Positions 47,003 to 60,145 of a stretch of 64,000 nucleotides of DNA are shown here, piece by piece. The stretch comes from Capniomyces stellatus (taxonomy: Eukaryota > Kickxellomycota > Harpellomycetes > Harpellales > Legeriomycetaceae). Position 1 is the stretch's first letter; every line of letters starts with the position of its first letter. Position numbers and translations under genes: made by a program. The DNA lies in contig LUVW01000018.1 in the NCBI GenBank assembly GCA_001661515.1, forward strand, positions 392,177 to 456,176, written 5' to 3'. The notes under the pieces were generated by a model, which had not been told where the DNA came from, searched no databases, and saw only the letters and a program-made list of their open reading frames with translations.

Positions 47003-49954
47003 GTTGGAGAGTCTAATTGAATATTTGTATTACACTATATTACTCTCGTGTATATCTTTACCAACTTGCACTGTTGGGTTTCGTTCTCATTGGTTTGAAT
47101 TTATACCGTTATTTATCTCGCCTGTCAATATTAGTGCTTCTTTCGAGCTATTTAAACTTTTGAATCGATTTAGTTTTGAATTTATTTATTTTTAAACAGT
47201 ATTGTGTCCATAAAGAATACGCAAGCGTTTGAAATGTATTATTTAAACCACTTTGTTGAATATCTTGAAATAAATGTAAAGTCCGAGTTAAATTATAAAT
47301 ATAAATGTCGAGTTGAGTTTGGTTGGTTTAGTTTTGGTTTTGGTTCAGAAATCATTATTGTTGCATTATTTAGTTTGCCAGAAAAAAAAAAAGAAAAAAA
47401 AAGCAAAAGAAAAAAAAATACTGCCTTGAAGATTTTAAGTTTGGAAATTTGTAAAGTTAACAACACTTTCAATTAACCCGCCTAATAACTCGAGTCGTTT
47501 TCCCAACTTTTAGAAAGCAACATTTTAGTTTAACCAACTTTTTTTTTTAGCAAGAAGTTGGATGTACCTGTTTAAAGGTAAAATAGACTTTAACTCGAAT
47601 TGTAAAGACTAAAAATTGAAAGAAAAAGTAAAGTAAAAGGTAAATATGACAATAAAAAAGTTAATGACCCAACAGTTCCCTAAATTTTGTTTCTTTCTGT
47701 TAAAAGTTCCTTATTAAGATTGTTATTAGGAATTAGAAATTAGGGACATTAGCTAAGTCATGACACTGGAAACCCAATTATAATCGCCGTTCTTTTTTTT
47801 ATTTAAAGTTTTAATTAATGTTTGATAATTGGCTAAATTCATTGTACATTACTTTTCACAATTTTACCTCATTAGATTTTTTTTTATTAGCTTTCTTTTT
47901 CAATATTTCGTCAACAAGTCTGTTCTAAGTCGCCCCTGCTAGTCTATTTGTTTAGAACTTTTACATAATTTAAGCTGTTAGTGGTATCAACCTGATTGTA
48001 TGTATAAGCAAACTAAAAACCTGAGTCTAATTATTATATTTTTAACCTTTTTGCAAGCGTAATTTCATCTCATTAATAATAAAGTAACTATAAAAACTTT
48101 CTTAGTTGCGGTTTTGGCAAAGATAATGTCGAGCAAGTTAATAAACACCGTAAAAGTTTAAGCTCAACCCAAACGGGAAATAAAAGGTTGTTGTAGTCTC
48201 TGAAAACCACGCTAAAATAACCCAACAATGTTGAATTAAATAATAGCGCTTGGATTTGGGAGAAAGCAATAAAGCAGAGTGAAAAAATAAACAATCGATT
48301 TTAATATCCATTTAAACTGGAATGCAAGAAAAGACCTCATTTGGGTTATTGTTTTTTGATTATATTTTTTGACAACACCCTTTTACTCCTCATCAAAAAC
48401 CTTTCTAAATATTGAGCATTGAACCAAAGAAAGGAAAAGAGAAGAGAGCAAGAAAGAAAGGAAGAGGGCAAGAGGGCAAGAGGAGGAGGCAGGGTGTGTA
48501 TGTGCGTATGTGCGTGACGAAAATAGATGGTAGAGAATAAATCATAACAATTAAGAATTCCAGAGCACGCATTTACGACTTTCCCAAACATGCGTTCATT
48601 CTGATTTAAACCTGAAAACAATCTCAGCCCTTGCTCCGTGTAATAATGAATGACCTTTGAGGCAGAATTAAATGCAGTATTCATTGAAAATAAATATTAA
48701 AGATAGTTGATGACCCTCCCTCTCCCTCTGTCCATTTTTTTATTTACAGGCCCGGAATTGCAGCACCAATATACTCCATCTTTCTACACCTAAAGTGATT
48801 ATATAATCTAGGCTGGTTTTATTTATGGCAAATTGAAAATTGTGAGCTATCGAAATTAATACAAACAAGCACAAAGGGCTGTTACAGCACTGTTTTATAA
48901 GATTCATCAAAGTAAAAAAAAGAATAAATCCACAAGGAAAAAAAAGATCAAGGCGTACAAATGCGCAGAAGAAAAGAAGGGATAGCAGGGTAGATGGTTA
49001 AAACACAAGATTTTGGATGTATGTATTTATTATTGTAAGAGGCTCTTTAGATTTTTATTTGCGATGCTCATGGTTCGTTCTTGTGTAGATTTTGATTAAT
49101 AACAGATGAAGCCACATATTGATAAAGTGAGTCAAAATTGTGAGTTTATTTATATAGCTATGTTGCTCATGATTGCACAAAAAAACATTAAATACAGCCT
49201 GACTAGCCGAATATGGTATGAAAACGCATGTTTTCTTTTGTTTACAAATTCAAAATTAGCACTATTATCATCTTTACAAAAGAAAAACGCTCGTTTACTT
49301 TTCAATACCGATTGATTGTTGGATATTTTTTTTAATGTTGAAATGAACATTTTGAAAATAAATAAAAGATTGTAAAGTGTAAAATGAAATTGCAGATGTA
49401 TGTGTGTGTAGCAACAAGTGAACGAGAAATGAACGAGTTTTTTAACAGTTGGATTTTATTTTATTTTTTATTTTATTTATGTGGTTTATTGGTAACAAAA
49501 TCAACACAACAAAACATACAATATTAATTAACAGTTGGAGAACACAAATTCACGTGGAAGAAATAGACATAATTTTTTTTTTCAAGCAGGCTATGTTTAA
49601 ATCACGCTTTTGAAGTAGTGGTTTTTAGGAGCAAAAGCTTTACCAGGAACAACGCGAAAAAGGAGAAAAAGGAAAACAGACTCTAGATGTTTAGTAAAAA
49701 AAAAAAAAAATGGTTGCCAGACAAGTGATGTGTGATGTGAATAATAGAGAAACCAAATGGTGTTGTTGATAAGAGTTGCGAGTTATAAATTGATTGTTTA
49801 TTTTGGATATAGATTTAAAGAAATTAGAATAGTAGTAAAACTAGAGTAAAAGATATAGAAAGTAAAAGGTATAGAAAGTAAAAGTAAAAGATGTAGGAAG
49901 TAAAAGTAAAAAAAGATGTAGGAAATAAAAAAGCATCACCAAATTAGACTAGCT
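47003..49954. other. Gene-poor intergenic region
   Basis: About 3 kb between two minus-strand genes. It holds the atg4 promoter and the 3' flank of the polymerase I gene. It has A/T runs, a GA-rich stretch at 48420-48490 and short agtaaaa repeats at 49848-49930. A 47-bp sequence at 49477-49523 resembles one at 41095-41143. No coding stretch is supported. Confidence 0.5.
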
Positions 49955-52900
49955 TCAAGAAAGAGACATCATGACATCAAAGGAGCCAGTTCCGCCTTGA
50001 ACGGGTCTGCCAACAACGATACGGCTGCTTGGACTATCAAGAGTGTCAAAGTCGTTGTAAACGGAGGCATCTCTCAAAAAGGAGCAAGTGGTTTCAAAGG
50101 ACATCTTTGCCAATGGACTGACGTTGGACTCAATTCCAACACGACTGAAGGGTTTATACCCGCCTTCAAACGTCATGTAGTCAGCTAGTAAGCCCAGATG
50201 TCTTGGATCAACCTCAATGTGGTAGACGCCAAAGACAGTTGAGATTTCGCGCTGAATCGCGGCTCTTGCGGCTTCAACACCATAAGTGCGCAGAATTGCA
50301 GCGATATCGTTAGTGTAGATCTTGTTTATGTCGAGCCACTCGCCGTCGCTGCGCGGACCAGATGAGTTGGAAGTCTTGGTGTCGAGCAGGGGCTTGATGG
50401 ACCGCTCCCAGATACCAGACAAGTTTGTGCCCTCAGTGTTGATGGTCTTGTTGATGACTTCAACCTGCTCACCGTGCTCATTGGTTATTGTTGACTTGGC
50501 GTCCTCGCCCAAATAGCACGACTTGACTTTGCAGACCTCGCGGATAACAGAGTCAAAGCACACCTTTTCGGCAAAGTTGACCATCAGCAGCTTCTGCGAC
50601 TTTGATGGAAGTCTTAGCGTGATGCTAGCATAACATCCTTCGGTTTTTTGGGTAGCGTCTGCTGCTGCTGGGTCGTTGAATGAGTAGTCGACAGCGTATA
50701 GCGAGGACTCAACAATGCGAGCGCGTCTGTTCTCAAGCTTGGCAGGCGTGGCAGATGGCGCGTGGTCAGTGTCGCTTTCATTGTCGCTTTCGTTGTTGAG
50801 CATTGAGTTGAGTTTGTTTTTAATGCTTGAAATGTCGTTGGAGTCGATGTCGGTGTCAGAATCGTCGTCCGAGTTGTTGCCTTTGGAGTTTGAGTTGGAG
50901 GCTGGGGACTCTGTGTCGTCTGCGCCATAGCTTGCCTGTTCGTTTCTTTGAGAAGAATACTTTTCACCATCAGCGCCAGCATCCAAGTGGTCTTCAATCT
51001 CGTTGTTTGCATCGATTCTGCGCTGCTTGTTGGCAATGGTCTTGACGGCCTCCTCGCTGTCGTCAACTTCCAAACTGTCCGAGTTGGCATTGGCCTGGAC
51101 TCTTACATTAAGCGGCAGTCCAATCTCAGGCAGGTCCTCAACCAGCTCGTTTGCGCTAGCCTTGACGGACCTCTTGAGCTCTTTGGCAAGAATTTTGGTC
51201 AACAGAGGCAAGAACCTAAACTCAACAGCGTCTTCAATTGACTTTCTGTCAATGCTGTGCTCCTCTACGATCTCGGCCATTGGGAACATGTGGAGAATAA
51301 TGTTGATGCTCCTGTACCGAATGCCGTTTGGCGAGTCGGACTTGGCAGTCAGTTTTTCTCTGATCTCGACCCGGTCCATAATGTCAGCCAATGTCAGCCT
51401 GGACAAGTCTTGCGATATGGCCTTGGTCTGCTCCTCGCTGACACCGTTGAGCATGGTGAGGGTCATGCTGGGGGTTGAAGGCTTTGCAGACGCCGTCATA
51501 ATGATCTCTCTCAGTCTAGGAATACCAAGCGTCACGTTTTTAGCACCAAACCCTGCCAAATGGAAAGTGTTCAAAGTCATTTGTGTTGATGGCTCACCAA
51601 CCGACTGTGCTGCCAAAAGTCCTACAGCCTCTCCGGGATCCACAAGCGAGTTCATGTAGTTCAGGAACTGCAGGCTTCTGAAGGTCTCAGCGGTGCAGCC
51701 TGGCTCAGCCATTGCTGGTGTCACTTTGGAAACGGTGCCGGTCTCTCCTGGTGCCAGCGTGTCGTTTTCGCCAGTCTTTTCGAGCTTCTTCTTGCGCTTG
51801 ATTTCCTTTTTGGACTCGGTAATCAGGCGGTTTGGATTTGTGGAAATGTACTTTTCAAGCTCGTTGCTGAACAACTCGGAAACAGAACCTAGGTACTTGC
51901 ACGGCGACATCATGGAGATGGTTGGGTCGTACTTGTGTGGCTTCTTGGCTACCTTCTTGTTGTACGACCTGGCCGAGTCGTCGTCTAACGAGGCGGCTAC
52001 CAGATGTGGCTTGAACTTGTCACGCAATGCCTTGTAGTTGGCAGCAGCAAACGAGAACTTTTGCAGGTACTTTTGCTTGCACACGTCCAGCGAGTCTTCA
52101 CCGTACAGGAACTGCAGAATACATCCGTCCGACGACCTAACGGTATAGTCGTAGTGCACTCTCAAGCTCTCAAGATGCTTGATGATACAACGCTGTAGAT
52201 ACCCAGAATTGGCGGTTTTGACAGCAGTATCAATCAGCCCTTCACGACCAGCCATGCAATGGAAGTAGAATTCCTGTGGCTTGATTCCAGTCAAAAATCT
52301 CTGCGAAATGTAACCACCAGCCCTAGCCGACGTGTCAAGAGGCGGGAACGAAGGCAAAGACTTTCCACTCACCATAAGCGGTACTCTTCGGCCCTCCAGC
52401 TCCTGCTGCCCCAAGCAACACGAAATCTGCGAAAAATTGACCTGCGATCCCTTGGCTCCACTCACCGTCATAACCATCATTCTGTTGTGTGGGAAAGGCT
52501 TAATCAGGTTGTCTGGCAACGTGGAATCAATGATGCTTGAGGTCAGCGAGTTCATCTTGCTCTTCATCGCCCCGTCCAGCCTAACAAGCTTCTCGTCGTG
52601 TCGCGCCACCTCCTCCAACCGGTCGTTCAGCTCCTGCTTGTACTGCTTGCTGGTCTCAGGAATCTCAGTCTCCCCCAGCCCAACAAACGATTTTGCCACT
52701 TGGGCTCCGTAGTCAACAGCGCCCTTAATCAACTCCTTTCTTCTCAAATCTCCTACCTCTGTAAGCCGCAAGTCGTCTATACTGCACGAGAACCCGGTGT
52801 GCTGGAAGTAGCACACAAACAGCCTCCCCAATATACCCAGCAACTTGCCTGCTGCCGTTGGCCCATACAGCTCATAAACCGCATGCACCAGCCCATACTC

Positions 52901-55486
52901 GGACGCTCCATACTGCGCCTTGTCTACCACACCAGTCAGCAACTCACCCCTCAAAATAAACACCTCGCCCTCAACCAGTCCTGCTTTGCCCCACAGCTTG
53001 GCTGGCACCTTAGTCTTTGAAGTGATGTTTGGTGGGTTCATTCCGTACGTCAGATTCAGCAAAATAGTTGAGATCACCTGCTTGCCTGTCCACAGCGCCT
53101 CGGGCTTGAATATTGTTGGTGCCATTGTTATCAGCTTTCCGTTAGGCAGATGCGACTCGTTTTCGGGTTTGATCGCTGCATACAGCAGCTGGTAGTACTC
53201 TTCCCTTGTCAAAAACGTGTCCCTCTTTGTCAGCATCACTCCCGCGTCAACTGAATCCTGAATCAGCCCTCGCAGCGGTGCACCGTTTGTTGGCGCCAAG
53301 TACTGGAAATCTGTCTTTGCTATTTCCCTCGCCTCCGCTACCGCTGCCAGTGACTGCGGGAAATGCATGTTCATTTCGTCTCCATCAAAATCTGCATTGT
53401 AAGTATTGCAGTTTACATAGTGCATTCTGATCGTTCTTTCCCCTGGCAACACTCTGACTTTGTGTCCCATCATTGACGGCTTGTGCAGTGTTGGCTGTCT
53501 GTTTAGTATCACCATGTCCCCGTTTCTCAAGTGACGAAGAACCTTTTTGTTCCGGTGCGCCTCTGTCGCCTCTAGCATGTTGCCCAGCACTCCCCCCACC
53601 CCACGGCCCTGTTGCGGCGTCATCAGCTGGTTGGCCAAAGCTATTCTTGACTCGTGGCTAAGTCTTGCCAGCGACGTAACAGACCCATCCTCATGCTGAA
53701 CCGCTGCTGCCCCAGGCCACACATCCGGCCCATTGATCACTGCCTTCCTCATGGCCTCTACGTTAAAGTAGGTTACTGGCTCTGGGAACGTCAGCTTTGT
53801 CGCAAACACCGGTGGCACTCCCACCTCGTTGGTCTCCAGATTTGGATCAGGCGAAATAACCGATCTCGCCGCAAAGTTTACTCTTTTTCCCATCATGTTT
53901 CTTCTAAACAGCCCCTCCTTTTTCTCCAGAATCTGCCTGATTCCTGGTGGCGGCGCGTCCCCTCTTCTTCCTGTAGACGTGTTCTTTGAACTGTCAATCA
54001 TGTTGTTGACGTCCTGCTGAAGCTGTACCATCATCCCTATCATTCTCTCAAAAACACTCTTGTTGTTTGCATAAACCTGCGTCATCTCCTTTTCGTTTCC
54101 ATGAACCAGCTCCCTAAGACTCACGCATGTCCCCAAAATACTGCTCAAGAACACATTCTGCGTATTCTCCATCACCTGCCCCCCTACCATGTTTGCTGGC
54201 CTAAACCTTGTTGGCGGAACTGGAAGCGCCTCGATAAAGAATATGTCCAATATGTAGTTATTCAACTTTCTATTGTTCATCGTTCCAAATATCTGCTCCA
54301 GAAGCTCGCTCTCGTTCAAACTAACCAACATCAACAGCTTCTTCAGATGCATCGATGTCTGGTACTGGTACGTCTCCTTTGTCGCCAGCTTCGTCTTTGC
54401 CACCAACTTCTCCTTCACCATACTAACATCCTCATCGTCACCCCCCTCTCCCATTTCCTCATCCTCATCCTCTCCCTCTCCCTCCATCTCCACAGTCCCA
54501 TAGTCTCTCTCTTGCTCATCCTCCCCCTCCTCTGCCTCCCCTGCATCCATACCGCTCTCTCTTAAATTCTTCTCCTTGTAGTTCTTGATATCTATCTTCA
54601 AAACATCTGGCTCTCTAACCCCCATGGCCTCAATTGTCGCTTTTTCCTTTGGTGTATACGCTCGCTTGAAAATCTTCAGAAATCCGTCCTTGCGCAGTTT
54701 ACAGCCCGGTGCCTTGCACTTTTCACACTTGTTTCGTGATATCTTCTCATAGAAACTCTTAATCACCAATCTACGCTCCTCGTTAATCAATGCTATTTTA
54801 TACGTCCCATCCTTTGCGCTGTCGTTTGCCAAACACTCGTCTGTAAAGTCCAGCAGTCTATCAATGTACTGCTCGCTTGTCTCAACCTGACGAATCTCCT
54901 CATTGTCCTCCTCCCCAAAATCCAAACTTACTTTTGTCTTTGCTGCCATCAAATCAATTTGCATACTCTCTTGTAACAATCCCCGATTTAATAACTTTAG
55001 CTTGCAAACTAATTTCGTCGACTATATCACCAACATTACCATCATTAGTATCACAATTATTACTTTTATATTCATTATTATTTTCATCATTAGTATCATT
55101 ATTATTATCTCCAGCATTAGTATCTTCTTTATAATTCATACCTCAACTTTTGATATTCTGAAGCTGTGACAAAAGTAGCAGACTCCATTCATCAACTTGA
55201 ACAAGTAATCAAATATCATAGTATTGAAAACTGGCGTTGGAAGCTCAATATGCCCAAAATGGCCCGGACATGATCCATAATCCAAACTACAGGTTGAACA
55301 CAAACTGTTTCTGCTAAATGGCCCCAATACAGGGTCATACAGTCCTCCTTTTGTTGGATTTCCAAGCAAGTCTAACAGCACCGGGTTCACAATTTGCTTC
55401 ACCGAGATCTTTCGAATCTCTGAGGAATTGTAGTAAGATATCCGCAAGGATTTGATCTCTGAATTTATCGGCTGCGAGACATTCAT
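49955..55486 (-). CDS. RPA190: DNA-directed RNA polymerase I largest subunit (A190), two exons
   Basis: Catalytic subunit of RNA polymerase I, which transcribes 35S rRNA in the nucleolus. Exons 55486-55142 and 55021-49955 give 1803 residues; yeast A190 has 1664. The N-terminal zinc-binding clamp (CSTCSLDYGSCPGHFGHIEL) and DPVLGPF precede the intron, and the join restores the clamp sequence VCKLKLLNRGLL. Later blocks are FRRNMMGKRVNFAARSVISP, RQPTLHKPSMMGHKV, the metal-binding active site NADFDGDEMNMHFPQ at about residue 657, the bridge-helix region (GREGLIDTAVKTANSGYLQR) and the trigger-loop motif QMTLNTFHLAGFGAKNV. The terminal block GGYKPFSRVGIESNVSPLAK, SFLRDA and GTGSFDVMM is typical of A190. 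Two acidic insertions (about residues 270-310 and 1470-1530) are polymerase I style and account for much of the extra length. Confidence 0.96.
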
Positions 55487-57043
55487 ATCTAATTAACCCG
55501 CTTTTTCTAAATTGCTTCTTTTTGTTGTTGTTGTTGTTGTTTTTATCAATATCTATTATTTGGCTTTTTTTAACCCTCTATTTCTCTGTATTGATTATTT
55601 CCTGCTACACTTTATCCACCTCGCTAATCAATACTCTCCTGCCAAGTGCTGCAATGGTACAGGTATCCTGGCCTTTTCTCTAAACGGCGATGGCGCTTTT
55701 GAATCTGCTTTTGTGCTACTTGATTAAGAATTTAAAAAAAAAATTGGCTTTATGCTTCTTTTCCCCAATCTTAATTCTAAATTCTCAAACGTCGTTTTTG
55801 GTTGTTGTAACTGAAGTATATAAAACTAGAGAAATTCTCAAAAGATAAATGTTTATTCTGAGTGTTTTCTATACTCTCTTGGTCAATTCTGATTCAATTG
55901 TTTCTCAAGCCATAAACAATAAGTTTGTTCGCTACTTTTCTATATCAACTTGATTTTTTTAAATTTTTTTTAATTGGAACTGCCTATTACTAATTAAAAG
56001 CAAACACTACTAAAATTAAGAAAAAATTTTTTTTTTTTTGTTCTCAGTTGGTAAACAAATTTCATTCAAACTCTGATTCCAAAATCGAGAAATAAATTCG
56101 ATTCAAAACTTTTCATTTGAACCTTTAAATCGCAAAAAAAAAATTTTATCCTAATTTTTTTTTTTTGATGTGATATACTTTAGAATATTTTAGTGGCAAA
56201 ATTTCTTAGCAAACTCAGAATTGGTGCCTAAAATATGCTTTAAAAAATACTTTATTGTGGCCTATTAAATTGCGACTTGCAACATTTTCTAAATAAAACG
56301 TTTACAACTTGCTTGCAGCTTTATTTCTTAATGGAATTAAAACTGAATCTTATTTGTTATCCAAACTGCAAACTGCTTTTTTCTCGTTGAAGAAAAAGCA
56401 AATATTTCAATTTAATTCGATCAGATCAGATTTATCAATGGGCCAATGATTGGTTTAATAGCTTATTCAATCCAAGCACTAACACAGAAATAGATGTCAC
56501 GACTACTACCACGATTACTACCACAATTACTACCACTGGGATAACTGGGATAACTGAAGAGGCAAGGTTGCCTTATATAGCTAAAACATAATGATGTTGT
56601 ACTACAGTGGCTTTTCTAATGATCAAGAGTACATTTTGAGTCATTCAGCAGGTATACCAGATACACTTTATTCCACACGCTAACCCGTTGTTTTTCATTG
56701 CAATGGCTATATTTAGTGGAGCAATAATAAAATATTAAACCCATCCTCTAATTCCAATCTCACTAATCAGCAGTGCCGTCGAGTACCAAACCTTTTGGCT
56801 TTGGTCCAAACCCATCAAAACATCGAATTAAAAACCTAACGTAACTGTCAATTTATCAGTACAATGCTGGGAACTGATGATTAGAACTTTATTGCTAAAT
56901 GCTCATAGCATTACACGGTTATCGTTTTTGTAAGATATTAACATAATAAATAAATATCGTCAAGTAGCTACTTTGATATGTACCATCGCGCTAATTTGTA
57001 AATACAAAAAAAACTAAAAGAAAAGGTTTGAAAATGCTAGTTT
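55487..57043. other. Intergenic region with a Thr-codon repeat
   Basis: The rpa190 promoter region and the 3' flank of the mtSSB gene. It is AT-rich, with several A or T runs. A GC-richer segment at 56495-56560 consists of imperfect actacc/attacc repeats that read as a Thr/Ile-rich run on the plus strand and end at a TAA near 56589. There is no start codon and it is probably simple repeat. Confidence 0.5.
56497..56555 (+). repeat. Imperfect act/acc trinucleotide-type repeat
   Basis: Tandem variants of attactaccac, followed by two copies of gggataact. It is unusual only because it is richer in C than the flanks. Confidence 0.6.
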
Positions 57044-58095
57044 TTAATCGGAATATTCATGAGCCTCCTCACTATCCTCGGTTTTTTTTGGATATCTGAA
57101 TACTCGACAACGATCTAATTTAGCGACAGCAAATCATGAAAAACAAATTATACTTGTTAAAAACAGGCTATGTGTTGATATGGCATTGAACTGTAGACAA
57201 TAAAAATAAAAGACTTTTGCAGCCAATAATGGAAGCACAATAATATCATCCAGTTGCATATTTGTCGAAGAGAAAAATAAACATACCGGCTATAATAACA
57301 GTGCTTTGAACTTCCATGTCGTTCTTGTTGGTGTATGTTTGGTAATCGAGTCTACCTTCAACAAGCACAGATGCTCTATTCACTCAACAAAATTAACAAT
57401 TGTTAGTAAACCTCACTCCCCTTCCCTCCTACCCAAATGATGCAAATTCAATTAGCAATCATCATTTATAAAAGGCCAAACTAAGCTAGTCATAAAGAAA
57501 AAAAAACAAGACTTCACTATTAATGAGTGACGATAGACATTGCTGCACATACCCCTTTTGAATGTATTTTTCTACACTCTCTGCAAGCTTAGAGTAAGCT
57601 ACAATTTTGTGCCAACTGGTTTTTTCTAAAAGATTCCCTTGGTTGTCTTTGTAGCTGATCGAAGTAGCGATCGAAAAATTCGCTGCTTTTTTAGAATCAC
57701 TAATGTCCCTGATAATAGGTTCCTGGCCAACATTACCAATCAAAGTAACTCTGTTGTAAGTCGCTACATTGTTAATATATTAATTAGCGTTAGGGTTTAT
57801 TTCGGTGCTTTTTTAAAGAACATTGTTTGAAATTTCTTAATTGAGTCAAGTCGAGGTAGTTGGAAACAGCTTAAGCTAGCGCATTCGGATAAGTAATAGG
57901 TAGTATAAAGTACAACTAAACATACAGTTGAAGCATTTTTGGACTGAACGCGAAGAAATCTAACAAGAATTAAATTATAATCATTAGGGGAAAATATTCA
58001 CAAAATATAACAGTATTCGGCTAGATCAAGAAAATGAACACATTTGACATGTAACACTCTACCTTTAAAGATTTAGCAATTGTGTTTTTAAACAT
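57044..58095 (-). CDS. Mitochondrial single-stranded DNA-binding protein (RIM1-like), five exons
   Basis: Binds single-stranded mitochondrial DNA as an OB-fold tetramer during replication. Exons 58095-58063, 57959-57926, 57763-57553, 57375-57287 and 57114-57044 give 145 residues, close to yeast Rim1 (135) and human SSBP1 (148). The first two exons encode a basic presequence (MFKNTIAKSLK, then ISSRSVQK). The SSB core follows: NRVTLIGNVGQEPIIRD, FSIATSISY, KTSWHKIVAYSKLAESVEKYIQKG, SVLVEGRLDYQTYTNKND and QSTVIIAD. The short tail ends RYPKKTEDSEEAHEYSD. All four introns have GT-AG ends and phases that agree. The N-terminal exons are too small to be found except by phase and the presequence pattern, so those two are the least certain. 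Confidence 0.88.
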
Positions 58096-59558
58096 TTTGT
58101 ATTATTAATCGTAGCTACAAGTTTTGTGGTGAAAGAATTCTGACAACTACAACAAACAGAAAATTAAAAACATTAAAGTAACTTTATTCAATTCACAACC
58201 TGAAAGTAAAACAACGCGTTTTGTGGAAAACAGTAGCAGACAATTAAATCATTTAAATGTCAATACCTACCTCGATTTAATCGCTATAAATGTTAACGTA
58301 AACAATGTATAAGCCAATGTTGTTAAATAATACCAAGCCAAGACAACTAAATGGAATATATTATTATCGTTAAAAGTCGACTTGGAATCAAAATTTTGAA
58401 AAATATCGCCATCCAAATTTCAGTATTTCAATTTCAAAACACGCCAATCTCGAGTTAAAAAAAAATACGTAGCTAGAAAACTGAATGAGAAATCAACAAA
58501 CTAACTGCGTAATTTCGATTCGCCAATTCAATTTACATTTATATTTTACAATTTAAAGAAAAAAAAAATAAGTTGACAACATTCAAACATAAAGTAAGTT
58601 GAATCAATCGATTGGCTGGATAAATAATTGGATATAAATGATTTGGAATTTAACCGATTGAGCCTGAAAAGCTACAAGGCAAATTTACAAAGTTTGACAT
58701 TTATTAAAACGTTGTAAATAAAAATTGATAAAAAATTGATAAAATAGTATTTTAAATATTAATAAAATAATAAGATAATAGAATAATAGAATAATAGAAT
58801 AATAGAATAATAGAATAATAGAATAATAGTTATTATTTTATTATTTTATCATAAAATTTATAATTATTTTATTATTTTATTATTTTAAATAAAATAATAA
58901 AATAATAAAATAGTATTTTAAATATTAATAAAATAATAAAATAATAAAATTATATTACAAACTTAAATAATGTAAAAAATAAATTTAATTTAATTGACTT
59001 GACTTGACCTGGTTTATATAGGATAGGTTGTAGTTGATTATAAACAAACTAAATTAAAAAAAATTAAAATTAATGAAAAAATAATGATTAATAAAAGTAG
59101 TTTTACATTTATTCGTTTATTTAATTAACAAAAATTTTTTTATGACTTTAATATTTTGATTACAAAATACTGAATATAATATAATGCCTCTTTAGTTCAA
59201 TTCACTTTAAATTCTCTGATAAATAATAAACTATATTTATTTCATTCTTAATTAAACAATTCAATCATGTTGAAAGATTTCAGCTACAAAATTGACAAAC
59301 TTACCGAACTCCACCCGCCTAGAACCTGTCAGGGTGTCAAGGTGTTGGTATTCATATGTGTTTAACTTTAAAGATTATTTAGATAAAATAATCTTTATTA
59401 TTATACTTGAAAACAAAAAGTATATTACTGATAAAGATACTCAGCAATAAAATCTTTTTTTTATGCATCAAACAATGTAAATATATTGTTTACGCCAAAT
59501 ATCCCAGTATTGGAGATGCCAAATGCGCTGAAAATTGGCACAAAAGAAATACGATGGT
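58096..59558. other. Very AT-rich, repeat-dense region
   Basis: Its base composition is clearly more AT-rich than the rest of the window. It has 8-bp tandem repeats (58775-58829), a 32-bp direct repeat (58741-58772 and 58907-58938) and palindromic attatttt/aaaataat runs between them. The last about 70 bases before the foldback element (59490-59558) are richer in GC and coding-like. No gene is supported. Confidence 0.55.
58741..58938. repeat. Direct and inverted AT repeats
   Basis: A 32-bp sequence (starting aaaatagtattttaaa) occurs perfectly at 58741-58772 and 58907-58938. The interval holds seven units of aataatag (58775-58829) and complementary attatttt / aaaataat runs that can fold into long cruciforms. 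Confidence 0.7.
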
Positions 59559-59709
59559 TGTAATAAATACAATTTCATTTATTAAATAGTTTTATTAAAT
59601 ATTAGTATTTAAATTAATTTAGTATAAAAGACTTAATTTAGTTAGTTATTAGTTCATTAAGTCTTTTAATTTTTATAGTTCTTAAATAAATTAGATTTAA
59701 ATCATTACA
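59559..59709 (+). repeat. Left terminal inverted repeat of the foldback element
   Basis: 151 bases, 97% identical to the reverse complement of 60141-60291. It contains an internal hairpin with arms taaaagacttaat (59625-59637) and attaagtctttta (59656-59668). Confidence 0.85.
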
Positions 59710-59725
59710 ATGGTACTTTAAAAGA

Positions 59726-60145
59726 ATGAATAAAGTAGCCAGAAAACAAAAAGTATTCATTCCAGAATACAAAAAGAAAAGAAGGTTGAACGAACCGTTT
59801 ATTTTTGGTGAAAATACACAAGAAATAAAAAAACATGTAATAAACAAAGAGATCATACTACTAAATGATGAAACCGTAAAAGAGCCAAAGGTCCCAGCGG
59901 AGGGCCCAGTCCAAGCCCAAAGAACAGCCGCAGCGACAAAGGGACCAGCAGTAACACCAGCAGAAACCTCAATATATGTCTTGGACATGTCAGGGAAAAA
60001 AACAAACGGTGTAATCGAGGCGCCAAGAGAAATATCAACGGCGGAACCGATCGAGCTCGGACACGGAGATGGACTTCGCAATCGATTCGATGGGAGCTCC
60101 CGATCCTACAAAACAATAAAAATAATGATTAATAAAAACATGTAA
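59726..60145 (+). CDS. Unknown 139-residue protein inside the foldback element
   Basis: The ATG lies 16 bases inside the left inverted repeat and the stop codon overlaps the first bases of the right one, so the frame fills the whole interior. The N-terminal 35 residues are basic and Lys/Arg-rich (RKQKVFIPEYKKKRRLNEPF). The middle is rich in Pro, Ala, Glu and Thr, and the end is mixed. The interior has much higher GC than the arms, consistent with a captured or selected coding segment. I recognise no domain, signal peptide or membrane segment. It could be an accessory DNA-binding protein of the element, a fragment of a host gene captured between the arms, or a chance frame. Translation is not established. 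Confidence 0.4.
   Translation: MNKVARKQKVFIPEYKKKRRLNEPFIFGENTQEIKKHVINKEIILLNDETVKEPKVPAEGPVQAQRTAAATKGPAVTPAETSIYVLDMSGKKTNGVIEAPREISTAEPIELGHGDGLRNRFDGSSRSYKTIKIMINKNM

Noticed and set aside
50614..51090. Long Thr-rich and other open frames antisense or frame-shifted to rpa190
   Set aside because: They overlap the conserved polymerase I coding sequence and mirror its codon bias; no domain is present.
54954..55139. An Asn/Asp-rich open frame between the two rpa190 exons
   Set aside because: It is out of frame with both exons and lies within the GT-AG intron 55022-55141; its composition is that of an aat-type repeat.
56400..56590. A small Thr/Ile-rich secreted protein
   Set aside because: There is no start codon or signal peptide, and the Thr run is explained by an act/acc repeat.
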